From Nocardioides sp. SYSU D00065 (GTDB lineage Bacteria > Actinomycetota > Actinomycetes > Propionibacteriales > Nocardioidaceae): a stretch of DNA of 64,000 bases. Location of the stretch: NCBI RefSeq assembly GCF_017916425.1, contig NZ_JAFMSX010000002.1, positions 1,048,413-1,112,412 of the forward strand, read 5' to 3'. The notes under the pieces are model-generated. The model did not search any database. It saw only the letters and a list, made by a program, of their open reading frames with translations, and was not told the origin of the DNA. Made by a program: the position numbers and the translations under genes. Numbering within the stretch: the stretch's first letter is position 1; every line of letters starts with the position of its first letter. This document shows positions 1-9,108 of this stretch, piece after piece.

Positions 1-2265
1 TGGCAGCGCGGCTACGAGGTCCTCAACCCGATGGGCTTCGACTCCTTCGGGCTGCCGGCCGAGAACGCCGCGATCCGCAACGACGAGCACCCCGACACCT
101 ACACGCGCGCCAACATCGCGCGCTCGATCGAGTCGTGCCGCAGGTACGCCGCGTCGTTCGACTGGTCGCGCACCTTCAACACCAGCGACCCGGAGTACTA
201 CCGGTGGACGCAGTGGCTGTTTTTGAAGTTCTACGAGCGAGGCCTGGCCTACCGCAAGAACAGCCCGGTCAACTGGTGCCCCCAGGACCAGACCGTGCTC
301 GCCAACGAGCAGGTCGTCGCCGGCATGTGCGAGCGGTGCGGAGCGGAGGTGACCAAGAAGGAGCTGACCCAGTGGTACTTCAAGATCACCGACTACGCCC
401 AGGAGCTGCTCGACGGCCTCGACGAGCTGGAGGACACCTGGCCCGACCGCGTCGTCACCGCGCAGCGCAACTGGATCGGCCGCTCCGAGGGCGCCCACGT
501 CACGTTCACCCTGCACACCGCGAGCGGTGAGCGCGACGTCGAGGTCTACACCACCCGCCCCGACACCCTCTACGGCGCGACGTTCATGGTCGTCGCCGCC
601 GACGCCGCCCTGGCCGCCGAGATCGTGCACCCCGACCGGGCGCAGGCGCTGCAGGACTACCTGGTCGAGGTCCGCAAGGCCTCCGACATCGACCGCCTGT
701 CCACCGAGCGGCCCAAGACCGGGGTGGACCTCGGCATCACCGCCACCAACCCGGTCTCCGGCGAGGAGGTGCCGGTGTGGGCGAGCGACTACGTGCTGGC
801 TGACTACGGCACCGGCGCGATCATGGCCGTTCCCGCCCACGACCAGCGCGACCTCGACTTCGCCCGGACGATGGGCCTGCCGGTGCGCCGCGTCATCGAC
901 GTACCCGGCGCCGAGGACCCGGAGGTCAGCGGTGTCGCCACGTCGGGCGACGGGGCGTACGTCAACTCCGGCGAGCTCGACGGCCTGAGCGACAAGGCGT
1001 CCGGCATCCGCGCGATCATCGAGCGGCTGGAGGCCGACGGCCGCGGCGCGGGGGCGGTCAACTACCGCCTGCGCGACTGGCTGCTGAGCCGCCAGCGCTA
1101 CTGGGGCGCCCCGATCCCGATCATCCACTGCCCGGTGGACGGCGAGGTGCCGGTGCCCGAGGACCAGCTGCCGGTGACCCTGCCGATGCTCAAGGGTGCC
1201 GACCTCAAGCCGAAGGGCACCTCCCCGCTGGGCGGGGCGCGTGAGTGGGTCGAGGTCACCTGCCCGACGTGCGGGGGGCCGGCGACCCGTGACACCGACA
1301 CGATGGACACCTTCGTCGACTCGTCCTGGTACATGTTCCGCTACTGCTCGCCGCACGAGGCGGACCGGCCGTTCGATCCCGAGCTGGTCAACGCCTGGAT
1401 GCCGTGCAACCTCTACGTCGGCGGCGTCGAGCACGCCGTCCTGCACCTGCTCTACGGCCGCTTCTTCACCAAGGTGCTCAACGACATGGGCCTGGTGGAC
1501 TTCCGCGAGCCGTGGTCGGCCCAGCTCAACCAGGGCTTCGTGATCAACCAGGGCAAGAAGATGAGCAAGTCCCTCGGCAACGGCGTCAACCTGGGCGAGC
1601 AGCTCGCGGCGTTCGGCGTGGACGCGGTGCGGCTGACCCTGGTCTTCGCCGGTCCGCCGGAGGACGACATCGACTGGGCCAACATGTCTCCCGAGGGTTC
1701 GCTGCGGTTCCTGCAGCGGGCCTGGCGGCTCTCCGGCGACGTCACCTCCGACCCGGGTGCGGACGTCACGACCGGCGACGTGGCGCTGCGGCGCACGACG
1801 GCGCGGACGGTGCACGACGCGGCCGAGCTGGTCGAGTCCTACCGGTTCAACGTGATGGTCGCCCGGGTGATGGAGCTGGTCAACGCGACCCGCAAGGCCA
1901 TCGACTCCGGCTGCGGCCCCGCGGACCCGGCCGTTCGCGAGGCCGTCGAGGCCGTCGCGGTGCTGCTCTCCCTGGTCGCGCCCTACACGGCCGAGGAGAT
2001 GTGGGAGCGGCTGGGCCACCAGCCCACGGTGGTGCGCGCCGGCTGGCCGGCGGTCGACGAGGCGCTCCTCGTCGAGGACACCGTCACCGCGGTCGTGCAG
2101 GTCAAGGGCAAGGTGAAGGCGCGGCTCGAGGTCTCTCCCGACATCTCCGAGGCCGACCTCGAGGCCGCCGCGCTGGCCGACCCGGCCGTGCAGCGCGCGA
2201 TCGACGGGGCGACGGTCCGCACGGTGATCGTGCGCGCGCCCAAGCTGGTGAACATCGTCGTCTAG
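1..2265 (+). CDS. leuS: Leucyl-tRNA synthetase, 5'-truncated by window
   Basis: Class I leucyl-tRNA synthetase, which charges tRNA-Leu in the cytoplasm. The reading frame is open from base 1, so about 754 residues are visible and the N-terminus with the HIGH signature lies outside the window. Seen: a zinc-type CERC cluster near residue 112, the CP1 editing insertion at about 150-340, the family segment [16 protein letters not shown] near 358, and the catalytic KMSKS loop at residues 520-524 (bases 1558-1572). The C-terminus ends in the usual small tRNA-binding module. The TAG stop is also the start of a TAGGGT promoter-like box serving the next gene. Identity is secure; the true start cannot be given. 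Confidence 0.98.
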   Translation, partial: WQRGYEVLNPMGFDSFGLPAENAAIRNDEHPDTYTRANIARSIESCRRYAASFDWSRTFNTSDPEYYRWTQWLFLKFYERGLAYRKNSPVNWCPQDQTVLANEQVVAGMCERCGAEVTKKELTQWYFKITDYAQELLDGLDELEDTWPDRVVTAQRNWIGRSEGAHVTFTLHTASGERDVEVYTTRPDTLYGATFMVVAADAALAAEIVHPDRAQALQDYLVEVRKASDIDRLSTERPKTGVDLGITATNPVSGEEVPVWASDYVLADYGTGAIMAVPAHDQRDLDFARTMGLPVRRVIDVPGAEDPEVSGVATSGDGAYVNSGELDGLSDKASGIRAIIERLEADGRGAGAVNYRLRDWLLSRQRYWGAPIPIIHCPVDGEVPVPEDQLPVTLPMLKGADLKPKGTSPLGGAREWVEVTCPTCGGPATRDTDTMDTFVDSSWYMFRYCSPHEADRPFDPELVNAWMPCNLYVGGVEHAVLHLLYGRFFTKVLNDMGLVDFREPWSAQLNQGFVINQGKKMSKSLGNGVNLGEQLAAFGVDAVRLTLVFAGPPEDDIDWANMSPEGSLRFLQRAWRLSGDVTSDPGADVTTGDVALRRTTARTVHDAAELVESYRFNVMVARVMELVNATRKAIDSGCGPADPAVREAVEAVAVLLSLVAPYTAEEMWERLGHQPTVVRAGWPAVDEALLVEDTVTAVVQVKGKVKARLEVSPDISEADLEAAALADPAVQRAIDGATVRTVIVRAPKLVNIVV

Positions 2266-2274
2266 GGTCGAGCC

Positions 2275-3138
2275 GTGTCCCGCGTCGTGGTCGTCACCGA
2301 CTCGACCGCGAGCCTGCCCGCCGACGTCGCGCAGTCTCGCGGCATCCGGGTCGTGCCGCTGCAGGTCGTGATCGGGGCGAAGGTGCTCGACGAGGGACCG
2401 GACGGCGCCACGCCCGAGGTGGTGGCGCAGGCGCTGCGCGACTTCGTCCCGGTCAGCACCTCGCGCCCGGCGCCCGCGCTGTTCGCCGACCTCTACCGGC
2501 GGCTCGCGTCCGAGGGGGCCGAGGAGATCGTCTCGGTGCACCTCTCCCGCGAGATGAGCGGCACCTTCGAGTCCGCCCAGCTCGCTGCCCTGGAGGTCGA
2601 GCTGCCCGTGCACGTCGTCGACTCCGGCCAGGTCGGCATCGCCACCGGCTACGCGGCGCTGACCGCCGCCGACCTGCTCGACGCAGGGGGCAGCGCGAAG
2701 GAGGCCGCCGAGGCGGCGCTGGCCCGCGGGGCGGCGGCGTCGTCGCTGTTCTACGTCGACACCCTCGAGTACCTGCGCCGCGGCGGCCGCATCGGGGCCG
2801 CGGCCGCGATCTTCGGCAGCGCACTCTCGGTCAAGCCGCTCCTCGAGATCGCCGAGGGCAGGGTGGTCCCGCGCGAGCGGGTGCGTACGGCGTCGCGTGC
2901 CCTGGCCCGGCTCGCCGAGCTGGCCGTCGAGGTCGCGGGCGACCAGCCCGTCGACGTGTGCGTCGCCCACCTCGCCAACGTCGAGCGCGCCGCCGAGCTC
3001 ACCGCCACCCTCGCCGAGCGGCTCGCCGACGGGCTCGAGGGTCGCGAGGTGATGTGCGGGGAGCTGGGTGCGGTGCTCGGGGCGCACGTGGGTCCGGGGA
3101 TGGTCGCGGTCTGCGTGGCCCCGCGGCCCGCCGGCTGA
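2275..3138 (+). CDS. DegV family fatty-acid-binding protein
   Basis: DegV-fold protein of 287 aa. Family members bind a fatty acid and act as the FakB-type carrier for a fatty acid kinase; whether this one does so is inferred from the family. Seen: the N-terminal signature VVVTDSTASLP, the middle SREMSGTFESA segment and VDTLEYLRRGGRI, all diagnostic. The start is GTG at 2275, chosen because TAGGGT (2263-2268) lies 6 nt before it, as for many genes here, and because the DegV motif begins at once. It is co-directional with leuS and sits only 9 bp after it. It is followed by the DNA-uptake genes comEA and comEC, as in other actinobacteria. Confidence 0.95.
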   Translation: MSRVVVVTDSTASLPADVAQSRGIRVVPLQVVIGAKVLDEGPDGATPEVVAQALRDFVPVSTSRPAPALFADLYRRLASEGAEEIVSVHLSREMSGTFESAQLAALEVELPVHVVDSGQVGIATGYAALTAADLLDAGGSAKEAAEAALARGAAASSLFYVDTLEYLRRGGRIGAAAAIFGSALSVKPLLEIAEGRVVPRERVRTASRALARLAELAVEVAGDQPVDVCVAHLANVERAAELTATLAERLADGLEGREVMCGELGAVLGAHVGPGMVAVCVAPRPAG

Positions 3139-3201
3139 GCTCTCTCCACAGATCGGCTTCGAGGCCTGTCGATCCGGCCCCGCCGTTCCTAGCGTGGAGG
3201 C

Positions 3202-4080
3202 ATGCGCCGGTCCCAGTCATCCTCCGAGCACGCCGAGGCGGTGTCGCGGCGGCTGGCGACGCTGAGCGCGGAGCTCGCCGCCGTCCGCGGCGAGCCCGGC
3301 CCCGCCTCGGCGCACACCCGCGTGCGCGAGCGGCCGGAGGACGCGCCCGCGCCGGTGCCGGCTCCGGTGGTGCTGCCCGTGCCCGGGCGGCACGCCTCGC
3401 GGCGCCTGCGCGTCGGTGGCCTGCAGCTCGGACCGGTGCACCTGGCCGTCGTCGCCGTCGTGGCGGCGATCGCGGTGGGGCTCGCGGCCTGGTGGGCGGT
3501 GCGCGACCAGGCCGACGCGGTGCCGCTGGCGCCCGTCACCTCGGCCACGGACCCGCTCGCCCCGGTGGCGCCGACAGGATCCGCGACCGTGCCCACGACG
3601 GGATCCGCGACCGGGTCCACCACGGGCTCGCCCGACGGCGAGGCGGCGCCCGGCGGCGACCTGGTCGTCGACGTCGCCGGCAAGGTCCGCCGGCCGGGCA
3701 TCGCGGTGCTGCCGGCCGGCTCCCGGGTCGTCGACGCGCTCGAGGCGGCCGGGGGAGCGCGACGCGGGGTGGACCTCACCGCGCTCAACCTGGCGCGACC
3801 GGTCGTGGACGGGGAGCAGATCCTGGTCGGCATCGCGCCCGCGCCGGGCGTCGCCGGAGAGCTGGGGACGACGTCGACACCGAGTGCGGGGCTGGTCAAC
3901 CTCAACACCGCCGACGAGGCCGCGCTCGACACGCTGCCCGGCGTCGGTCCGGTGACCGCGGCAGCGATCTTGTCGTGGCGCGACGCGAACGGCGGCTTCA
4001 CCTCGGTCGACGAGCTGCTGGAGGTCGACGGCATCGGCGAGGCCACGCTGGCGGACCTCGCCCCGCTCGTCACCCTCTGA
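3202..4080 (+). CDS. comEA: ComEA family DNA-binding protein
   Basis: Membrane-anchored DNA receptor of the ComEA type, 292 aa. Domains in order: a charged cytoplasmic stretch (1-70), one transmembrane helix at about 76-97, a Thr/Pro/Gly-rich linker, an SLBB domain (about 153-215, DLVVDVAGKVRRPGIAVL) and a C-terminal double helix-hairpin-helix from about 233 (VNLNTADEAALDTLPGVGP). The HhH unit binds double-stranded DNA without sequence preference in this family. The ATG at 3202 follows a TAGCGT box (3190-3195) by 6 nt. comEC follows after 3 bases, so the two are one transcription unit. Natural competence in this organism is an inference; many actinobacteria carry the pair without shown transformation. 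Confidence 0.93.
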   Translation: MRRSQSSSEHAEAVSRRLATLSAELAAVRGEPGPASAHTRVRERPEDAPAPVPAPVVLPVPGRHASRRLRVGGLQLGPVHLAVVAVVAAIAVGLAAWWAVRDQADAVPLAPVTSATDPLAPVAPTGSATVPTTGSATGSTTGSPDGEAAPGGDLVVDVAGKVRRPGIAVLPAGSRVVDALEAAGGARRGVDLTALNLARPVVDGEQILVGIAPAPGVAGELGTTSTPSAGLVNLNTADEAALDTLPGVGPVTAAAILSWRDANGGFTSVDELLEVDGIGEATLADLAPLVTL

Positions 4081-4083
4081 CCG

Positions 4084-6351
4084 GTGCCTGACGTTCGCGC
4101 CGCCGCGCTGGGCGCGGGCGGGTGGGCCGGCGCGCTCCTCGCCCTGCTGCTGCCCGGGCGCGTCGCGGTCGCGCTCGTGGCGGTCATCGTCGCGGCGGCG
4201 CTGGTCCTGGTCGCGCGGCGCCTCGTCGCTCCGGGCTGGCTGGGGCCGGTGGCTGCCCTGGCAGCGGTCGCGGGGGTGGCGGCCCTGCAGCAGGCCGTCC
4301 TCGACGCCTCGCCGCTGCGCGGGCTAGCCGACGAGGGCGCGGTCGTCACGGTCCGGATCGCGCTGACCTCCGACGTACGTGTCGTGGCCGGGCAGTACGG
4401 CGACATCCAGGTGGCGCAGGCACGGGCGTTGCGCGTCGAGGGCAGGGGGACCGCCTGGACACTGGACGCGCCGGTCGTGGTGCTGGCCGACGCCGACTGG
4501 CCCCGGTCCGCGCTCGGCACCACCGTGGAGACGACGGCCCGGCTGGCGCCGGCCGACGGCGACGCGGCGGCGCTGGTCCGCCCCAGCGGCGAGCCGCGGC
4601 TGGTGGCCGAGCCCGAGGTGTGGTGGGACGCCGCAGCGGCCGTACGCCGGTCGGTGCGCGCCGCCGTCGCCGGCCGCGACGCGGACGCTCGCGAGCTGGT
4701 GCCGGCGCTCGTGGTGGGTGACGACGGCGGGCTCGACCCCGACCTGGCCGACGACTTCCGCACGACCGGCCTCACCCACCTCCTCGCGGTCAGCGGGACC
4801 AACCTGACCCTCGTCGTCGGCTCCGTGCTCGTCCTCGGCCGGTGGCTGGGGCTGCGGGGGCGGTGGCTGCACGTGCTGGCCGCCGTCGGGATCGCGGGGT
4901 TCGTGCTGACGGCGCGTGCCGAGCCCAGCGTCGTGCGCGCCGCCGCGATGGGCACCGTCGCGCTGCTCGGGATGGGGCACAACGGTCGCTCGCGTGGGGT
5001 CCGGGGCCTCGGGATGGCGGTGCTCGTGCTGCTCCTGGTCTGGCCGCGGCTCGCGATCACGGCCGGCTTCGCCCTGTCGGTGCTGGCCACCGCGGGGATC
5101 CTGTTGCTGGCGCCGGTCTGGCGCGACGCGCTGATGCGCTGGACGCCGCGGTGGGTGGCCGAGGCGGTCTCGGTGCCTCTGGCCGCCCAGGTGGCGTGCA
5201 CGCCCGTGGTCGCCGGACTCTCGGGCGAGGTCAGCCTCGTGGCGGTCGCGGCCAACCTGCTCGCCGCGCCTGCGGTCGCGCCGGCGACGGTGCTCGGCCT
5301 GGCCGGCGGGCTGCTCGGGCTGGCCTGGGCACCGCTCGGCGCGCTGGTGGCGGCGCCGGCGGCCTGGTCGGCCGGGTGGATCATCGCCGTGGCCCGCGCG
5401 GGGGCGGAGGTGCCGAGCGCCGCGGTGGACTGGGGGACCGGACCGGTCGCGCTCGCGGTGCTGAGCGTGCTGTGCGCGCTCGCCGTCCCCCTCGCCCCGC
5501 GGCTGCTGGGCCGGCCGTCGGCCACGCTGACGTGCACCGCGCTGCTCGTGGTGCTCATGCTCACGGGTCCGCCGACCCCGGGGTGGCCGCCGCGAGGCTG
5601 GGTCCTCGCGGCGTGCGACGTGGGCCAGGGCGACGGACTGGTGCTCCGGGCCGGTCCGCACGCGGCGGTCATCGTCGACGCCGGACCCGAGCCGGCGCTG
5701 ATGGACGCGTGCCTGGACCGGCTCGAGGTCACCGCTGTCCCGCTCCTGGTGCTCACGCACTTCCACGCCGACCACGTCGGCGGCGTCGCAGGCCTCCTGG
5801 AGGGCCGGCAGGTCGGTGCGGTCGAGGGCACCGGCCTGCTCGACCCGCCGGAGGGGGTCCGGGCGGTGAGCACCGCGACCGGTCGCGACCCCGGCGTGGC
5901 GGCGTACGGCGAGACGCGGCAGGTCGGCGAGGTGACTCTGCAGACCGTGTGGCCGCGTCCGGACGGGCCCGGCGCCGACCCGAGCGAGAGCGCACCGAAC
6001 AACGCCAGCGTCGTGGCGGTCGCCGAGGTCGCCGGCCTGCGGGTGCTGCTGACCGGCGACGTGGAGCCCTCGGCCCAGGCGGCCCTCTCGCGCGAGCTCG
6101 ACGGTCTCGGCGTCGACGTCCTCAAGGTGCCGCACCACGGCAGCCGCCACCAGGACCTGCGCTGGCTGACGTCGCTCGGGGCGCGGCTCGCCCTGGTGTC
6201 GGTCGGCGCGGACAACGACTACGGGCACCCGGCGCCCGACGTGCTCGCCGCGCTCTCCGCGGCAGGGATGGAGGTGTGGCGCACCGACTCGTCCGGAGAC
6301 GTCGTGGTGGTGGTGCGCGACGGCGAGGTGGGTGTCGTCGCGCGCGGATAG
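4084..6351 (+). CDS. comEC: ComEC/Rec2 family DNA translocation channel protein
   Basis: Polytopic membrane protein of 755 aa that in competent bacteria carries single-stranded DNA across the membrane. Seen: N-terminal transmembrane helices, a soluble OB-like DUF4131 segment (about 75-190), the Competence domain with many helices (about 215-480; LLAVSGTNLTLV near 237), and a C-terminal metallo-beta-lactamase-like domain with the motif THFHADHVGG at 558-567, so metal ligands H559, H561, D563 and H564 are present. Further domain marks are LLTGDVEPSA and VPHHGSRH. Start GTG, 3 bases after comEA. The intact lactamase motif argues for a working protein. Its stop overlaps a TAGGGT box before holA. 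Confidence 0.95.
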   Translation: MPDVRAAALGAGGWAGALLALLLPGRVAVALVAVIVAAALVLVARRLVAPGWLGPVAALAAVAGVAALQQAVLDASPLRGLADEGAVVTVRIALTSDVRVVAGQYGDIQVAQARALRVEGRGTAWTLDAPVVVLADADWPRSALGTTVETTARLAPADGDAAALVRPSGEPRLVAEPEVWWDAAAAVRRSVRAAVAGRDADARELVPALVVGDDGGLDPDLADDFRTTGLTHLLAVSGTNLTLVVGSVLVLGRWLGLRGRWLHVLAAVGIAGFVLTARAEPSVVRAAAMGTVALLGMGHNGRSRGVRGLGMAVLVLLLVWPRLAITAGFALSVLATAGILLLAPVWRDALMRWTPRWVAEAVSVPLAAQVACTPVVAGLSGEVSLVAVAANLLAAPAVAPATVLGLAGGLLGLAWAPLGALVAAPAAWSAGWIIAVARAGAEVPSAAVDWGTGPVALAVLSVLCALAVPLAPRLLGRPSATLTCTALLVVLMLTGPPTPGWPPRGWVLAACDVGQGDGLVLRAGPHAAVIVDAGPEPALMDACLDRLEVTAVPLLVLTHFHADHVGGVAGLLEGRQVGAVEGTGLLDPPEGVRAVSTATGRDPGVAAYGETRQVGEVTLQTVWPRPDGPGADPSESAPNNASVVAVAEVAGLRVLLTGDVEPSAQAALSRELDGLGVDVLKVPHHGSRHQDLRWLTSLGARLALVSVGADNDYGHPAPDVLAALSAAGMEVWRTDSSGDVVVVVRDGEVGVVARG

Positions 6352-6363
6352 GGTGTGGCCACC

Positions 6364-7350
6364 ATGGCACGCACTCCCTCGGCCGCGCAGGTCCTCGGTC
6401 ACGTCGTCCTCGTGACGGGCAAGGAGGAGTACCTCTCGGCGCGCACCGTCGCGGCGGTGCGTGACGCCGTGCGCGCCCACGACGCCGACGCGGAGCTCGC
6501 GGAGTCGTCGGCCTCGGACCTGACGCTCGCCTCGCTGGGCGAGATGTCGGCCCCCTCGTTGTTCTCCTCGATCCGCTGCGTCGTGGTGCGCGGTCTGGAG
6601 GACCTGCCCGAGGAGTCGGTCGACGGGCTGCTGGGCTACTGCGCCGCGCCCGCCGACGACGTCGCCCTCGTGCTGGTGCACTCCGGCGGCGCCAAGGGCA
6701 GCGGCGTGCTGACCAAGCTGCGCAAGCTGCCCGCGGTCAGCGAGGTGAAGTCCGAGGAGATCCGGGCCAACGAGCTGCCGGGTTTCGTGACCTCCGAGGT
6801 CGCGTCACACGGCGCGAAGATCGCGCCCGACGCCGCGGCGTTCCTGGTGCAGGCGGTCGGCAACGACCTGCGCTCCCTCGCGGCGGCTGCCGACCAGCTC
6901 ACCCACGACTTCCACGGCGAGCAGCTGACCGTCGAGAAGGTACAGCGCTACTTCGGCGGTCGCGCCGAGGCCAAGTCCTTCACCGTCGCGGACGCGGCGT
7001 TCGCCGGCAAGCGCGCGATGGCCCTGGAGGAGCTGCGCTGGGCGCTCGACTCCGGCACCGCGCCGGTGCTCGTGACGTCGGCGATGGCCGCTTCGGCGCG
7101 CAGCCTCGCGCGCTACCTGGGGTCGCCGCGCGGCGCACGCGACGCCGAGCTCGCGCGCGACCTCGGCGTGCCGCCGTGGAAGGTGCGCACGGTGCGCGAC
7201 CAGTCGCGCTCGTGGAGTCCTGACGGCATCGCGGCGGCGGTCCGCGCGGTCGCGGTGGCCGACGCCGACATCAAGGGGCAGGCTCACGACGCGGCCTACA
7301 CGCTCGAGCGGCTCGTGCTCACCGTGGCGGGACTGCGCGACGGGCGCTGA
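6364..7350 (+). CDS. holA: DNA polymerase III subunit delta
   Basis: Delta subunit of the clamp-loader complex, 328 aa from the ATG at 6364. It opens the beta clamp during replication. The sequence shows the normal family pattern: N-terminal HVVLVTGKEEYL, a middle domain with VLVHSGGAKGSG, and the C-terminal helical collar domain. Start choice: ATG 6364 lies 9 nt after TAGGGT (6349-6354), which overlaps the comEC stop. An in-frame GTG at 6355 would leave no spacing and is less likely. The neighbour order comEA-comEC-holA-rpsT is the usual actinobacterial one. Nothing appears broken. Confidence 0.95.
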   Translation: MARTPSAAQVLGHVVLVTGKEEYLSARTVAAVRDAVRAHDADAELAESSASDLTLASLGEMSAPSLFSSIRCVVVRGLEDLPEESVDGLLGYCAAPADDVALVLVHSGGAKGSGVLTKLRKLPAVSEVKSEEIRANELPGFVTSEVASHGAKIAPDAAAFLVQAVGNDLRSLAAAADQLTHDFHGEQLTVEKVQRYFGGRAEAKSFTVADAAFAGKRAMALEELRWALDSGTAPVLVTSAMAASARSLARYLGSPRGARDAELARDLGVPPWKVRTVRDQSRSWSPDGIAAAVRAVAVADADIKGQAHDAAYTLERLVLTVAGLRDGR

Positions 7351-7372
7351 GGCGTCCGCGCCTGTCGCTCGG

Positions 7373-7620
7373 CCGGGGGCGGGGCGTACGCCGGCGCTCC
7401 GGCTGGCGGTGCGTGAGCCACATTCGAGCGGTCGGGGATGTGGCTCAGCCACCGCCGGGGGCGGGCGTACGCCGGCGCTCCGGCTGGCGGTGCGTGAGCC
7501 ACATTCGAGCGGTCGGGGATGTGGCTGAGCCACCGCCCGGGGGCGGAGCGTACGTCGGCGCTCCGGCTGGCGGTGCGTGAGCCACCTCCGAGCGGTCGGG
7601 GATGTGGCTCAGTCACCGCC
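7373..7620. repeat. Three tandem 82-bp hairpin-bearing repeats
   Basis: The gap between the convergent genes holA and rpsT holds three near-identical tandem units starting at about 7373, 7455 and 7537, each 82 bp. Each unit has a G-rich head with a gcgtacg(c/t)cggcgctccgg core and an inverted repeat, TGAGCCACAT and ATGTGGCTCA, around a 14-nt loop. The arms are perfect in unit 1. Unit 2 has one mismatch near the arm end, and unit 3 has two changes in its left arm. The arrangement resembles clustered REP/BIME elements. No open gene is seen here. Confidence 0.9.
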
Positions 7621-7655
7621 CCGCAGCAGCGGAGCCCGACGACCCGAAAATGCGA

Positions 7656-7680
7656 AACACCCGCCACGAGGGCGGGTGTT
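7656..7680 (-). terminator. Rho-independent-like terminator of rpsT
   Basis: A perfect 10-bp stem AACACCCGCC / GGCGGGTGTT with a 5-nt loop lies 13 bases after the rpsT stop. Read on the minus strand the stem is followed by a T-rich run (TTTCGCATTTT), as expected for an intrinsic terminator. Confidence 0.85.
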
Positions 7681-7693
7681 CGGCAGGGCCTCG

Positions 7694-7954
7694 TCAGAGA
7701 GCGGCGGCCTTCTTGGCGATCGAGGACTTGCGGTTGGCGGCCTGGTTGGCGTGGATGACGCCCTTCGAAGCGGCCTTGTCGAGCTGCTTCATGGCGTCGC
7801 GACCAGCGGCGACGGCCGCGTCCTTGTCGCCCGCCTCGGAGAGCTCGCGGAACTTGCGGACCGCGGTCTTCAGGCGCGACTTGACGGCCTGGTTGCGCTG
7901 ACGGCGCAGCTCGTTCTGCTTGTTGCGCTTGATCTGGGACTTGATGTTCGCCAC
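7694..7954 (-). CDS. rpsT: 30S ribosomal protein S20
   Basis: Small-subunit protein S20, 86 aa, which binds 16S rRNA early in assembly. The protein is Lys/Arg-rich with the family features [20 protein letters not shown] at the N-terminus and [20 protein letters not shown] at the end. The reading frame is open for 56 codons further upstream, but homologs begin at VANIKSQ, which fits GTG at 7954 with a GAGGA motif shortly before it. It is monocistronic, with a long leader, a promoter-like TAGTGT box 114 bp upstream and a strong terminator downstream. Confidence 0.97.
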   Translation of the reverse strand: MANIKSQIKRNKQNELRRQRNQAVKSRLKTAVRKFRELSEAGDKDAAVAAGRDAMKQLDKAASKGVIHANQAANRKSSIAKKAAAL

Positions 7955-8067
7955 GTGTGGATCCTCGGATGCTCGAGCTGGTCTGGACGGGAAGTCTGGT
8001 GCCTGTCGGCTGCCTGGCAACCCCCCAGCCGAGAGAAGAGGGTCGGGTGCCGGACACGCAGGGAGGA

Positions 8068-8073
8068 ACACTA
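8068..8073 (-). promoter_or_regulatory. Putative -10 box of rpsT with structured leader
   Basis: On the minus strand TAGTGT at 8073-8068 is the best -10 candidate before rpsT and would give a leader of roughly 105 nt. The leader contains the complementary segments CGGCTG and CAGCCG around a G-rich loop, just before the ribosome-binding region. S20 controls its own translation in other bacteria; a role for this leader is only inferred. Confidence 0.45.
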
Positions 8074-8082
8074 CCGTCAGCC

Positions 8083-8112
8083 CGCGCACCCGCCCAAATC
8101 GCAGGGTGCGCG
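8083..8112 (-). terminator. Hairpin after the phosphotransferase pair
   Basis: A 9-bp perfect stem CGCGCACCC / GGGTGCGCG with a 12-nt loop lies about 50 bases past the stop of the minus-strand phosphotransferase gene and before the rpsT promoter. There is no good T-run, so it may be a transcript-end hairpin rather than a strict intrinsic terminator. Confidence 0.45.
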
Positions 8113-8163
8113 ACCAGGGCATCCATCGCCCGGGGAGCCGCCGACCGTCGCAGCTGGCGGTGC

Positions 8164-9108
8164 TCAGGGTCGCGACCGGCGGGCGACTGCGTCCAGCATG
8201 CGCCGGGACTCGCGGATCCGGAAGTCGTTGATGGTCGGCAGGTTCACGTCGACAGCGACGACGGACCGCACGGCGAGGTGCGCTCCGAACCCGGCGAGGA
8301 ACGCCGTGACGCCGTCATCCCCGGCCTCGAGCATCGCGGGGGAGGAGCGCGTCGAGGCGTCGAACCAGGTGTCGTCGACACGCTCCAGCCGCGCCAGGAG
8401 CGGGTCCACCCACCCCGGTCCGCGAGCCGCCATCCCCCAGTCCACGAACACGGTGTCGCCGCTCGGGCGACGCAGCAGGTTGTCGACGCGGATGTCCCAG
8501 TGGGCCAGGTGCGACATCGGGCGAGCGGCCAGCTCACGCAGCACGCCGGCCCAGCCGTGAGGGTCCGGACGCAGCCAGTCGGGCACCGGCGTGGCGGCCG
8601 GCGCGTCGGGAAGCCCGTCGAGGCAGTCGGCCCACTTGCGCAGGGTGGCGGCCACGTCGAGGGACTCCACCGTGTCGGGCAGGTCGCGCGCCTGCAGCAC
8701 CGCGGACAGCCGGTCCGTCCCGGCGAGCACCGCCTCGAGCTCAGCGGGGTCGTCGAAGTCGGGGTGGCGTCCCTCCACGTCCTCGATGAGCAGCGCCACC
8801 CACTCGCCGTCGTCGTACGCCGCCAGCAGCCGCGCCCACAGCTCGTGCTCGCCGAGGTGTCGCAGCACGCCGACCTCGCGGCGGAACAGGGTGGGCGTGT
8901 CCGGGTTGAGGACGGCGCCGACCGCCTTGACGAACGCCCGCGTCCCGTCGGCGCAGGCCACCCGGGTCGCGCAGCCCGGCGACATCCCGCCGACCTGCTC
9001 CGCGGTCGCCACCACCGGCGAGCCCAGCTCCTGCTCGACCCACGCCCGCACCTCCGCCGGCACGGCGGCGAACGGCAGGCGTACGCCGACCGCGCGCGGA
9101 GCCGTCAC
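8164..9108 (-). CDS. Phosphotransferase family protein (APH/choline kinase fold)
   Basis: Protein of 314 aa with the kinase-like APH fold. Seen: nucleotide-pocket residues in [11 protein letters not shown] (about 56-66), the catalytic loop [10 protein letters not shown] at 203-212 (Asp205 as base, Asn210 metal ligand) and a metal-binding VDWG near 222. The substrate is unknown; family members phosphorylate aminoglycosides, macrolides, choline or sugars. Start: GTG at 9108, whose TGA-overlapping position (GTGA) couples it to the upstream homolog; the frame is open further upstream but would run into that gene. It is the second gene of a two-gene paralogous unit. Confidence 0.8.
   Translation of the reverse strand: MTAPRAVGVRLPFAAVPAEVRAWVEQELGSPVVATAEQVGGMSPGCATRVACADGTRAFVKAVGAVLNPDTPTLFRREVGVLRHLGEHELWARLLAAYDDGEWVALLIEDVEGRHPDFDDPAELEAVLAGTDRLSAVLQARDLPDTVESLDVAATLRKWADCLDGLPDAPAATPVPDWLRPDPHGWAGVLRELAARPMSHLAHWDIRVDNLLRRPSGDTVFVDWGMAARGPGWVDPLLARLERVDDTWFDASTRSSPAMLEAGDDGVTAFLAGFGAHLAVRSVVAVDVNLPTINDFRIRESRRMLDAVARRSRP

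Noticed and set aside
3189..6215. Minus-strand 1008-codon open frame opposite comEA/comEC
   Set aside because: It is Ser/Ala/Thr-rich without any family motif, and the plus strand holds comEA and comEC with intact signatures.
7373..7620. CRISPR array
   Set aside because: There are only three units, and they follow one another without unique spacers; the repeated part is 82 bp.
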